From NCBI GenBank assembly GCA_003157295.1, contig PMJF01000055.1:1-17306 (forward strand): a DNA stretch of 17,306 nucleotides, in the 5' to 3' direction. The position numbers and the translations under genes were made by a program. Below, in pieces: positions 7,334 through 14,146 of the stretch. The notes under the pieces are model-generated. The model searched no databases. It worked only from the letters and a program-made list of their open reading frames with translations, and was not told the DNA's origin. This stretch comes from Candidatus Moraniibacteriota bacterium (GTDB lineage: Bacteria > Patescibacteriota > Minisyncoccia > Moranbacterales > UBA11712). Position 1 is the stretch's first letter. Every line of letters starts with the position of its first letter.

Positions 7334-7364
7334 TTGACATAAAATAATTTATTTATTGTACAAT
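7334..7364 (+). promoter_or_regulatory. Candidate promoter of cassette 3
   Basis: TTGACA (7334-7339) and TACAAT (7359-7364) are separated by a longish 19-bp AT-rich spacer, about 32 bases before the A3 start. It is unrelated in sequence to the promoter module repeated in front of A1 and A2. Confidence 0.5.
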
Positions 7365-7396
7365 GATCAAAAGTCAGCATCTTCTTTCGATATGAT

Positions 7397-8506
7397 ATGA
7401 AAATAAAACAAAAAGCCAAGAAAAAAAGAAAAAACATTCTATTTTTCGTGTCCATTGCGACAGCCGTTCTTTTATTGACGGTTTTTTTTAATTTATCAAA
7501 AACCTTAGCTCTTAGCGATGGCTGGGCCAAGGGGATTTGGAACAACTCTTTGTTGCAATATATAAGCAGTGTTTGGCGAGTGGTTGACAATCCGGCGGAT
7601 AGTCCGCCATCGATCGGCTGGCTGAAGTCGAGTTCGAACATTAAGGGTCCTTGCCTCAAGGACGGTGACTATGAAGTGTATTTCCAAAACACGGATCTGG
7701 GAGAAAATACCCGCTTTGTGAGCGGAAAAGCTTGGTTCGGTATCGGTACAGAAGCTGATTCCGGCGGCAATTGCCAGGGTGATCTGCCGTCCCTGGGCTG
7801 GCTTGATTTTGGGGCCGACCCGGGATCACTTTGCAGCGGGCAAAGCGATTGTCACGCGGCTCGTTGGCACAAAAACGGGAGCGATGATTATTCCGGGTAT
7901 CTTGACGGCTATGCGCATATCGAGTCAACGAAGGAAAACGGTTGGGTCAGGCTAAGGGGAAACAATAATGGCGAGAAATACGCGGTGGCCATGGATAGTC
8001 GGGGAATTCTTTCCGGTTATGCCTGGAATTCAGGAATAGAAACCGATCCCAGTCTGGTGGGGAATCAAGGTCTCGGCTGGATAAAGATGGATGGGTTACA
8101 AATCGCCGAGTGCGATATATCTTGCGTGCCCAAGAAGCTTTGCCAAGGGAAGACATTTCCTGGATCAAGTTATACTGACACTGATTATTGCAATTCTGGT
8201 TCCACCGTTGTTCCGGATCTGGGGGGAGGGAGCAGTTTTACGAAGTGGACTTGTACCAGAGGTTGTGGGTCGAAATCATGCGAACCAGAAATAATTATCC
8301 CGGAAAATGGTCAGTGCGGTTCGTTTAACGGGAATTCCATTTGCGACAAGAATAATGTGCCCGCTGGCAAGCTCTGCGCATCCGGTACGCCGTCAACGCC
8401 TATTTATACCGCTTTAACAGCCACCTGGACCTGTGGCAACGAATGCGGAGCAAAAGTGACTTGCAACGCTTCGGCCAAGTGCGGCTGGACCGAAACAAAT
8501 CCGTGA
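7397..8506 (+). CDS. A3: exported Trp/Gly-rich, Cys-rich surface protein (cassette 3)
   Basis: A 369-aa paralogue of A1. Basic start (2-12), hydrophobic helix (14-33) and a likely cleavage site TLA (36-38) before LSDGWAKGIWN. Trp/Gly motifs follow: IGWLKSS, KAWFGIG, LPSLGWLDFG, LDGYAHI, NGWVRLRG, GYAWNSG and LGWIKMDG. The Cys-rich C-terminal module has WTCTRGC, QCGSFNGNSICDK, KLCASGTPST and WTCGNEC, and ends CGWTETNP. I count 18 Cys. Several stretches, such as GSFNGNSICDK and YTALTA.WTCGN, are nearly the same as in A1, more so than in A2. The DNA coding for the signal helix is still close to that of A1 and A2, but the promoter region is not shared. It is the first gene of cassette 3; B3 follows after 37 nt. 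Function unknown; extracytoplasmic by inference. Confidence 0.9.
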   Translation: MKIKQKAKKKRKNILFFVSIATAVLLLTVFFNLSKTLALSDGWAKGIWNNSLLQYISSVWRVVDNPADSPPSIGWLKSSSNIKGPCLKDGDYEVYFQNTDLGENTRFVSGKAWFGIGTEADSGGNCQGDLPSLGWLDFGADPGSLCSGQSDCHAARWHKNGSDDYSGYLDGYAHIESTKENGWVRLRGNNNGEKYAVAMDSRGILSGYAWNSGIETDPSLVGNQGLGWIKMDGLQIAECDISCVPKKLCQGKTFPGSSYTDTDYCNSGSTVVPDLGGGSSFTKWTCTRGCGSKSCEPEIIIPENGQCGSFNGNSICDKNNVPAGKLCASGTPSTPIYTALTATWTCGNECGAKVTCNASAKCGWTETNP

Positions 8507-8543
8507 TAACTTAAATATTTTAAAACTATAAATTACAAAAAAT

Positions 8544-9242
8544 ATGAAAAAAAAGAAACCAAAAGCAAAGAAAATTTACCACCGGCTGACTTTTTGGCTC
8601 GGAGTCTTGGCACTGGGGACGATTGTCGGTGTTTCCATTCAATTCGGCCGAGCCTGGGTTGAACCCTCAGGTTCGGCGCCAGACGGCAATATAGCTGCGC
8701 CAATCAATACGGGGGCTTCAAAGCAGACTAAAGTTGGAACTAAAGATATAAAAGCGGATATCTGCGTTGATGCATTTGGCAATGGAGATGAAAAATGCCT
8801 CAGTGACCTCGTTAGTTTTCCGGGGTGTACTCTGGCGGGCGGTGTGCCGACGACGATAGGTAGTCTAACCCTATGTAAATTCCCAGGTGCTTCTTGTCCT
8901 TCCGGATGGTCACAATATTTGAAATATACCGAAACGGCTGCGAGCAATTGCGTCGGAGGAGGCAGTTGCGGGACCAGTGTCACGAGCGGATCACATACTT
9001 TCGGCAATATAGATCCTGCGACTGAAGCGCAAACATATTATGATGGCAATCAGACAACGTATCAATGCAATTGTCAATCGATTTGTTCGGCTCCCTCCTG
9101 TTGTGCATATGGCGGCCATTTCGAGTCTTGTTATAGCTGCTGTGTTGGATACTACCAAGTTTGTTCTACCTGTACCGGTGATTGCAGCACTAACGCAAAG
9201 TCCTGCCTGCCGAATGTAACGGCGGTTGGATGTGTTCAATGA
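8544..9242 (+). CDS. B3: exported Cys-rich protein, B family without the collar domain
   Basis: A 232-aa protein with the standard B N-terminus: Lys-rich start, helix (15-32), FGRA|WVEP (34-41), PDGNIAAPINTG...QTKVG and ICVD. The tail-collar-like domain found in B1a, B1b and B2 is missing. The linker leads almost directly to the Cys-rich domain: GCTLAGGVPTT, LCKF and CPSGWSQYLKYTET. A dense Cys tail follows, with QCNCQSIC, SCCAYGG, CYSCCVGYY and CSTCTGDC, ending VTAVGCVQ. I count 18 Cys after the linker, an even number consistent with disulfides (inference). The pairing of domain loss here with domain-only B1a shows the two modules are separable. It lies 21 nt upstream of C3. Function unknown. 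Confidence 0.88.
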   Translation: MKKKKPKAKKIYHRLTFWLGVLALGTIVGVSIQFGRAWVEPSGSAPDGNIAAPINTGASKQTKVGTKDIKADICVDAFGNGDEKCLSDLVSFPGCTLAGGVPTTIGSLTLCKFPGASCPSGWSQYLKYTETAASNCVGGGSCGTSVTSGSHTFGNIDPATEAQTYYDGNQTTYQCNCQSICSAPSCCAYGGHFESCYSCCVGYYQVCSTCTGDCSTNAKSCLPNVTAVGCVQ

Positions 9243-9263
9243 TAATAAATTAAAATTACATAT

Positions 9264-10388
9264 ATGATATTAATAGAAAATCGAACAAAATATGTCTTAG
9301 GCGCGGTTATCTTTTTTCTGGTTTTGATCGGTGTCGTCGTTGTCTTCCAGCAAATTACGATAAACAACCTCAAGAAGGGTCAGACCGGAGAAAATGCGAC
9401 AGCCTTATTAAAAAGCGCAGCCATAAACAGCCCCTTCACTGTTCAGGCAGTTAAAAAAAATCTGGAAGACACCGCAAAAGTGCTAAATGGAACCATTGCC
9501 TCAAAGCAAGGCAATATAATCACGGTTGATGCTGATATAGTCGATTTTTCCAAGCTATCCGGCCTGACCGAAGATCAGCTGCATCAAAGCCTGGGTTCTT
9601 TCCCCAAGACCAAGAAAAGATACGAAGTGTCAGTTAGCGACAAAACACAATTTGATTCTTTGAAACTCAATGAATTGCTACAGGGCATGGCAATTGAAGT
9701 TATGTCTGATGATCTTGTTTACAAAAGTGATCACTTGAATGCTTCAAAAATTACGGTTCAACCAACAACTGCTCCGGGAGTGTCATTCAAAGACAGTATA
9801 TTGCAAACGAAAGAAATTGCCGGGCAGATAAAAGAAATTAATGCAAAATATCTGATTGTCAGCGTGATGTGGACAGATTTTAATAACGTAGATGGTCTTT
9901 CAGCAGTTGACCCGCTTACAGTGAAAAAGATAGCCAAAGAATATAAGGTTCTTATTGATAATAAAACACAGTTTACGGACAAAAAGCTTAGCGACCTGAG
10001 AGTCAGACAAACGGTTCGTGCGCATGCATTGGCTCCCGTCTACTCACTTAGCGAGTTTACGGCTAGCCAGATAGATGGACCCATTTTAGTAACGACGGAT
10101 CTTCCTTATTTTGATGGCCATATAAGTGAAATAGGGAACAACTCTTTGAAGGTGAAAACCTCGGACAATAACGGCGGAAAAACATATACAGTTAAGATAG
10201 TGGATAAGACCTTGTTTTGTTACATGGACTCCAGAGGGGTTCCGTCAAATGAAACGGAAATAGTAACTGAGGGCAAAAATATTTCTGACTTCCAGGTTAA
10301 TGATGAAGTCACGATTCTTTCCCTAACGAGAGATATTGAGAACAAATCTGAAATAACTGCTCAGAGTGTTTGTAAAAATTTGAGATAG
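9264..10388 (+). CDS. C3: membrane-anchored protein with three repeated beta domains
   Basis: A 374-aa paralogue of C1 and C2. N-terminal hydrophobic helix at about 10-28. Three beta modules follow. Domain 1 (~73-167): LNGTIASKQGNIITVDADIV, KKRYEVSVSDKTQF and LVYKSDHLNASKI. Domain 2 (~183-275): IAGQIKEINAKYLIVSVMW, AKEYKVLIDNKTQF, LSDLRVRQTVRAHA and VYSLSEFTASQI. Domain 3 (~285-374): FDGHISEIGNNSLKVKT, KTYTVKIVDKTLF and ISDFQVNDEVTILS, ending SEITAQSVCKN. C1 and C2 have two such domains. The third module is shorter and lacks the inserted segment between its strands. It carries the only two Cys seen in any C protein. DUF5666/OB-like resemblance is tentative. It is the last gene before the ribosomal cluster. 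Function unknown. Confidence 0.85.
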   Translation: MILIENRTKYVLGAVIFFLVLIGVVVVFQQITINNLKKGQTGENATALLKSAAINSPFTVQAVKKNLEDTAKVLNGTIASKQGNIITVDADIVDFSKLSGLTEDQLHQSLGSFPKTKKRYEVSVSDKTQFDSLKLNELLQGMAIEVMSDDLVYKSDHLNASKITVQPTTAPGVSFKDSILQTKEIAGQIKEINAKYLIVSVMWTDFNNVDGLSAVDPLTVKKIAKEYKVLIDNKTQFTDKKLSDLRVRQTVRAHALAPVYSLSEFTASQIDGPILVTTDLPYFDGHISEIGNNSLKVKTSDNNGGKTYTVKIVDKTLFCYMDSRGVPSNETEIVTEGKNISDFQVNDEVTILSLTRDIENKSEITAQSVCKNLR

Positions 10389-10497
10389 CTGAGACTCAAA
10401 TTATTTCCAAAATAATCTCCCATTATGCGAAGTGGCTTGGTGGATTTAAAGGCTTTACGCTCTTCTTTTTTGGGAAAACTCAATTTTTTTTATACTT

Positions 10498-10521
10498 CTA
10501 GTCTGTCAGATGACTAGTTTT
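10498..10521 (+). terminator. Possible intrinsic terminator between cassette 3 and the ribosomal cluster
   Basis: CTAGTC (10498-10503) pairs with GACTAG (10512-10517) around an 8-nt loop, followed by TTTT (10518-10521). The stem is short and only half G/C, so it is weak. The rest of the 218-base spacer 10389-10606 contains an A/T-only hairpin (10400-10416), a T8 run (10481-10488 region) and the str promoter, but no gene that I can support. Confidence 0.35.
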
Positions 10522-10543
10522 ATAATTCGGAAAGTCATTAGGG

Positions 10544-10572
10544 TTGACATTCAGAAATAAATAAATTATTAT
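10544..10572 (+). promoter_or_regulatory. Promoter of the str operon (rpsL-rpsG-fusA)
   Basis: A consensus TTGACA (10544-10549), a 17-bp spacer and TATTAT (10567-10572), a near-ideal sigma-70-type promoter. Transcription would start near 10579, about 28 nt before the rpsL ATG. Confidence 0.75.
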
Positions 10573-10606
10573 TCATTTTGCTAGATTACTGGCACTTGTT
10601 TTGTTT

Positions 10607-11020
10607 ATGCCAACTATAAATCAACTAAAGAAAAGACCGCGCAAGGTCCAGAAGAAGAAAACCAAATCGCCGGCGATGACGAGAGTTTTCAACACGCTCA
10701 AAAATCGCCCGATCAACACCAATAGTCCCTTTAAGCGCGGGGTTTGCGTGAAGGTTTCGACGACCACTCCCAAAAAACCGAACTCGGCTCTTCGAAAAAT
10801 TGCCAGAGTTCGGCTTACCAATGGAATGGAAGTGACGGCCTATATCCCAGGAATCGGCCATAATCTACAGGAGCATTCAATTGTGGTGATTCGCGGCGGA
10901 CGGGTGCCGGATCTACCGGGAGTTCGATACCATGTTGTGCGAGGCGTGCTTGATGCGGCGGGAGTGACGGACAGAAAGCGAAGCCGCTCTAAATACGGAG
11001 CCAAGCGGCCGAAGGCCTAA
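10607..11020 (+). CDS. rpsL: 30S ribosomal protein S12
   Basis: Decoding-centre protein of the small subunit, 137 aa against about 124 in E. coli. The ATG at 10607 gives the family start MPTINQL; an in-frame TTG two codons earlier is less likely. Conserved blocks are visible: [21 protein letters not shown] (52-64), [15 protein letters not shown] and DLPGVRYH. The extra length lies in the N-terminal region, roughly residues 20-40. The residue at E. coli Lys88 (Met counted; Lys87 in mature numbering, a known streptomycin-resistance site) is Pro101 here, in GGRVPDLPG. The aspartate methylthiolated by RimO in other bacteria is present (Asp102). The first gene of the str operon, 24 nt before rpsG. 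No Shine-Dalgarno sequence is visible. Confidence 0.97.
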   Translation: MPTINQLKKRPRKVQKKKTKSPAMTRVFNTLKNRPINTNSPFKRGVCVKVSTTTPKKPNSALRKIARVRLTNGMEVTAYIPGIGHNLQEHSIVVIRGGRVPDLPGVRYHVVRGVLDAAGVTDRKRSRSKYGAKRPKA

Positions 11021-11044
11021 AGTTTCATTTTTAAAATACCTATT

Positions 11045-11512
11045 GTGCCAAGACGAAAAAGGATTTATCGAAAAAATTGGAAACCGGATTCAAAGTTCTC
11101 GAGCCTCATCGTGGGACGATTTGTCGGCCATTTGATGCAAAGAGGAAAAAGAAGTATTGCGGAAAAGATCATCCAGGATTCTTTTGAAATAATCCACGAT
11201 ATGACAAAAAAAGGCGGATTAAATGTTTTTGAACAGGCGATCAAAAACGTTTCTCCACTGGTCGAACTCAAGTCCCGACGAATTGGAGGAGCGAATTATC
11301 AGGTTCCGGTCCAGGTTTTGGGTGATCGAAGAGCGACTTTGGGGATAAGGTGGATAATCAGCGCCGTAAGAGCCAAAAAGGGCAAGAGAATAGCAGAAAA
11401 ACTGGCCTTGGAGCTGATCGACGCCTCCCAAAAGACGGGAGCCGCTATGAAAAAAAGGGAAGATACCCATCGGATGGCGGATGCGAACAAGGCATTCGCG
11501 CATTTTGCGTAA
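11045..11512 (+). CDS. rpsG: 30S ribosomal protein S7
   Basis: Primary 16S rRNA 3'-domain binder, assembled early in the small-subunit head. 155 aa, normal length. The GTG start at 11045 gives MPRRKR; no ATG fits. Family motifs: NVSPLVELKSRRIGGANYQVPVQV, RWIISAVRAKKGK and the near-invariant MKKREDTHRMADANKAFAHFA end. In E. coli, S7 represses the str operon by binding the rpsL-rpsG spacer. Here that spacer is only 24 nt, and a large hairpin is found instead after rpsG. There is no Shine-Dalgarno sequence before the GTG; the leader is A/T-rich. Confidence 0.97.
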   Translation: MPRRKRIYRKNWKPDSKFSSLIVGRFVGHLMQRGKRSIAEKIIQDSFEIIHDMTKKGGLNVFEQAIKNVSPLVELKSRRIGGANYQVPVQVLGDRRATLGIRWIISAVRAKKGKRIAEKLALELIDASQKTGAAMKKREDTHRMADANKAFAHFA

Positions 11513-11540
11513 TTTCATTACACAAAATGGAAATACTCGA

Positions 11541-11590
11541 GTTTCCTAAAGTTTAGCTTTAGGAGCTTCTAAAGCTAAACTTTAGGAAAC
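11541..11590 (+). promoter_or_regulatory. Perfect 22-bp inverted repeat covering the fusA ribosome-binding site
   Basis: Arms at 11541-11562 and 11569-11590 are perfectly complementary over 22 bases, around a 6-base centre GAGCTT (11563-11568); a G-U pair could reduce the loop to AGCU. The right arm ends one base before the fusA ATG at 11592 and contains AGGA (11584-11587), the only Shine-Dalgarno-like sequence near a start in this cluster. Folded mRNA would hide it. A second AGGAG (11561-11565) lies at the hairpin tip. No U tract follows, so it is not a standard terminator. Confidence 0.85.
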
Positions 11591-11591
11591 T

Positions 11592-13679
11592 ATGGCAAGG
11601 GAATACCCGATTGAAAAATATCGCAACATTGGAATAATCGCTCATATTGACGCCGGTAAAACCACCACTACCGAGCGTGTTTTGTTTTATACCGGAATTT
11701 CCCATAAGATCGGCGAAGTGCACGAAGGGGAAGCGACCATGGATTGGATGGAACAGGAAAAAGAAAGAGGCATTACTATCACCAGCGCGGCGACGACTTG
11801 CTTTTGGAAAGATTGCCAGATCAACATTATTGATACTCCCGGACATGTTGATTTTACCGTTGAAGTGGAAAGAAGTCTTCGTGTTCTTGACGGCGGAGTG
11901 GTTGTTTTTGACGGAAAAGAGGGTGTCGAGCCGCAATCAGAAACTGTGTGGCGCCAAGCGGACAAATACAACGTTCCGAGGCTTTGCCTTATCAATAAGA
12001 TCGATAAAGAGGGCGCGGATTTTTTTTACTCCATAAATTCGATTTGGAACCGGCTCAATCCGAACGCAGTGGCCGTCCAGCTTCCCATCGGCCAAAGAGG
12101 CGATTTTAGCGGTGTCGTGGATCTCATGAAAATGAAAGCGCTCTATTTTGAGGGCGAAAAAGGAGAGGTCGTGAGAGTGGACGAAATTCCGGCTGAAATG
12201 GCGGAACTGGCCAAAGAATGGCGAGATAAAATGGCGGAAAAAATTGCGGAAACGGATGAAAAATTGACGGAAAAATTCTTAGGAGGAGAAGAAATCACTA
12301 CGGATGAATTAAAAAGCGCCTTGAGGGTTGCCACGATCAACGTTAGACTATTCCCGGTATACACTGGCACTGCTCTTCGAAACAAGGGTATTCAGCCGGT
12401 GCTTGACGGAGTGGTTGACTATCTTCCGTCACCCGTTGACATTCCTCCGGCCAAAGGAATAAACGAAAAAACCGGCGAAGAAATGGAGATAAGGGCCGAC
12501 GATAATGAACCATTTTCCGCCCTGGCCTTTAAGGTGGCGACAGACCCTTTTGTCGGACAGCTTACTTTTTTCCGAGTCTATTCGGGGACGCTTAAGGCGG
12601 GTTCTTATGTTTTAAATTCAGGCAAGAATGAAAAAGAAAGAATTGGAAGAATTCTTCAGATGCATGCCAACCACAGGGAGGAAAAGCAGGAAATTTATTC
12701 AGGCGGAATCGGTGCGTTGGTCGGAATGAAATATACCACGACCGGAGACACCTTATGCGATCCGGTCCGTCCGGTAATCCTGGAAACAATCACTTTTCCA
12801 GAGCCGGTGATCTCGATCGCGATCGAGCCCAAGACGAAAGCTGATCAGGAAAAAATGGGACTGGCGCTCAAAAAATTAAGCGAAGAAGATCCGACTTTCC
12901 GTGTTCGATCGGACGAAGAAACAGGACAAACGATCATTTCCGGAATGGGGGAACTGCATCTTGATATCATCGTTGATCGCATGAAAAGGGAATTCAAAGT
13001 GGAAGCCAATGTCGGCCGCCCCCAAGTGGCTTATCGGGAAACGATCAAAAAGACGGCTGAAGCGGAAGGAAAATATATCCGGCAATCAGGCGGACGCGGA
13101 CAATACGGCCATTGCTGGTTGCGCGTGGAACCGAATGAAAAGGGAAAAGGCTTTGAGTTTATCAGTGAAATAAAGGGCGGTGTTATCCCGCAGGAATATA
13201 TTGCGCCGATAGGCAAAGGTGCCAAAGAGGCGCTGGAAAACGGAGTGGTCGCCGGTTATCCGCTGGTCGATATCAAGGTAACGGTATATGACGGATCTTT
13301 TCATGAAGTGGATTCCTCGGAAGCGGCGTTCAAGATCGCCGGTTCATTGGCAGTGCAGGAAGCGGCCAAGCGCGCCAATCCCGTGATACTTGAACCGATA
13401 ATGAAAGTGTCCGTGATCACGCCGGAGAATTTTATGGGAGACGTGGTAGGGGACATCAATTCAAAGCGGGGCCAGATCCAGGAGATAGAAGACCGGGGAG
13501 AAGGCAACGCGAGGGTCAAGGAAATAAATTGCCTTGTTCCGCTTTCCTCAATGTTCGGTTATGCCACCCAGCTTCGATCCATGTCGCAGGGGCGGGCGAG
13601 CTACAGCATGGAATTTGACCACTATGAAGATGTTCCAAAAAATGTGGCCGAGGAGATAAAAAGCGGAGAAAAAAAATAA
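11592..13679 (+). CDS. fusA: Elongation factor G
   Basis: GTPase that drives ribosomal translocation and, with RRF, ribosome recycling. 695 aa, normal length. GTPase motifs: AHIDAGKT (17-24), RGITI (59-63), DTPGHVDF (81-88, with the catalytic-type His85) and NKID (135-138). Domain II starts around [23 protein letters not shown]. Domain III contains KLSEEDPTF and the GMGELHLDI block. Domain IV shows [12 protein letters not shown] and the tip loop [13 protein letters not shown]. Domain V has [14 protein letters not shown] and ends with [16 protein letters not shown]. No key residue appears to be missing. It lies 79 nt after rpsG across the inverted repeat, which suggests a separate control of EF-G synthesis (inference). 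Confidence 0.98.
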   Translation: MAREYPIEKYRNIGIIAHIDAGKTTTTERVLFYTGISHKIGEVHEGEATMDWMEQEKERGITITSAATTCFWKDCQINIIDTPGHVDFTVEVERSLRVLDGGVVVFDGKEGVEPQSETVWRQADKYNVPRLCLINKIDKEGADFFYSINSIWNRLNPNAVAVQLPIGQRGDFSGVVDLMKMKALYFEGEKGEVVRVDEIPAEMAELAKEWRDKMAEKIAETDEKLTEKFLGGEEITTDELKSALRVATINVRLFPVYTGTALRNKGIQPVLDGVVDYLPSPVDIPPAKGINEKTGEEMEIRADDNEPFSALAFKVATDPFVGQLTFFRVYSGTLKAGSYVLNSGKNEKERIGRILQMHANHREEKQEIYSGGIGALVGMKYTTTGDTLCDPVRPVILETITFPEPVISIAIEPKTKADQEKMGLALKKLSEEDPTFRVRSDEETGQTIISGMGELHLDIIVDRMKREFKVEANVGRPQVAYRETIKKTAEAEGKYIRQSGGRGQYGHCWLRVEPNEKGKGFEFISEIKGGVIPQEYIAPIGKGAKEALENGVVAGYPLVDIKVTVYDGSFHEVDSSEAAFKIAGSLAVQEAAKRANPVILEPIMKVSVITPENFMGDVVGDINSKRGQIQEIEDRGEGNARVKEINCLVPLSSMFGYATQLRSMSQGRASYSMEFDHYEDVPKNVAEEIKSGEKK

Positions 13680-13737
13680 TTGGCAAGCAGTGATTCGGAG
13701 ATCAAATCAAAAACCCCCAATTCCTAAAAATGAACAT

Positions 13738-14010
13738 ATGACTATGCTTTCTCAAGAACTAAAAGATTTGATTCGAGACGTTGGCGGGAAGTTCATTATT
13801 GCCGAAAATGGGAAGGCGCGTTATATCGCGATGAGTCTCAAGGAGTTTCAGAAATCGATCGCCGACAAGGAATCAATTCAGGCATTGACAGAAGAAGAAC
13901 TTGTTGATAAGATAAACAACGATATTGCAATGTGGCGCGAAAGTCAGGAAAATGGAGGAGAAGATCTGGTCAATGAGATAGAAAAACTGGAAGATATTGA
14001 ATATATTTAG
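13738..14010 (+). CDS. Small Phd/YefM-antitoxin-like protein, orphan
   Basis: A 90-aa acidic protein of uncertain function. Residues 6-37 (QELKDLIRDVGGKFIIAENGKARYIAMSLKEF) have the look of a Phd/YefM-type antitoxin N-terminal domain, in which a short beta hairpin 'GKFIIxExGKxRYIxMS' precedes an E(F/Y) helix. The rest is acidic and probably helical: LTEEELVDKINNDIAMW and EKLEDIEYI. I chose the ATG at 13738. A GTG at 13690 in the same frame adds 16 less plausible residues; a second ATG lies two codons later. No toxin gene adjoins: fusA is 58 nt upstream and the tuf promoter starts right after the stop. It may be a DNA-binding or autoregulatory protein, or a domesticated antitoxin (inference). 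Confidence 0.75.
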   Translation: MTMLSQELKDLIRDVGGKFIIAENGKARYIAMSLKEFQKSIADKESIQALTEEELVDKINNDIAMWRESQENGGEDLVNEIEKLEDIEYI

Positions 14011-14017
14011 ATGCCTC

Positions 14018-14046
14018 TTGCCAAGTTTTTAAAAATAGTTTAAAAT
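14018..14046 (+). promoter_or_regulatory. Promoter of tuf
   Basis: TTGCCA (14018-14023), a 17-bp spacer and TAAAAT (14041-14046), eight bases after the preceding stop codon. Predicted start near 14053, giving a leader of about 94 nt with no Shine-Dalgarno sequence and only a weak hairpin (GGTGT...ATACC, 14055-14068). Confidence 0.65.
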
Positions 14047-14146
14047 ACTTTACAGGTGTTTTAATACCAAAACTTAATAAATTAGTAATTTAACGAATTG
14101 GCATGAATTCGATTTGGTTCTATGTCATTATCGCAAAGTCAAAAAT

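Noticed and set aside
10400..10416. ATTATTT-CCA-AAATAAT hairpin after C3 as a terminator
   Set aside because: The stem is entirely A/T with a 3-nt loop and no U tract.
10521..10526. TATAAT as an extra promoter before rpsL
   Set aside because: No acceptable -35 lies at 16-19 bases upstream, and it overlaps the possible terminator tail. The TTGACA-17-TATTAT pair just downstream is much better.
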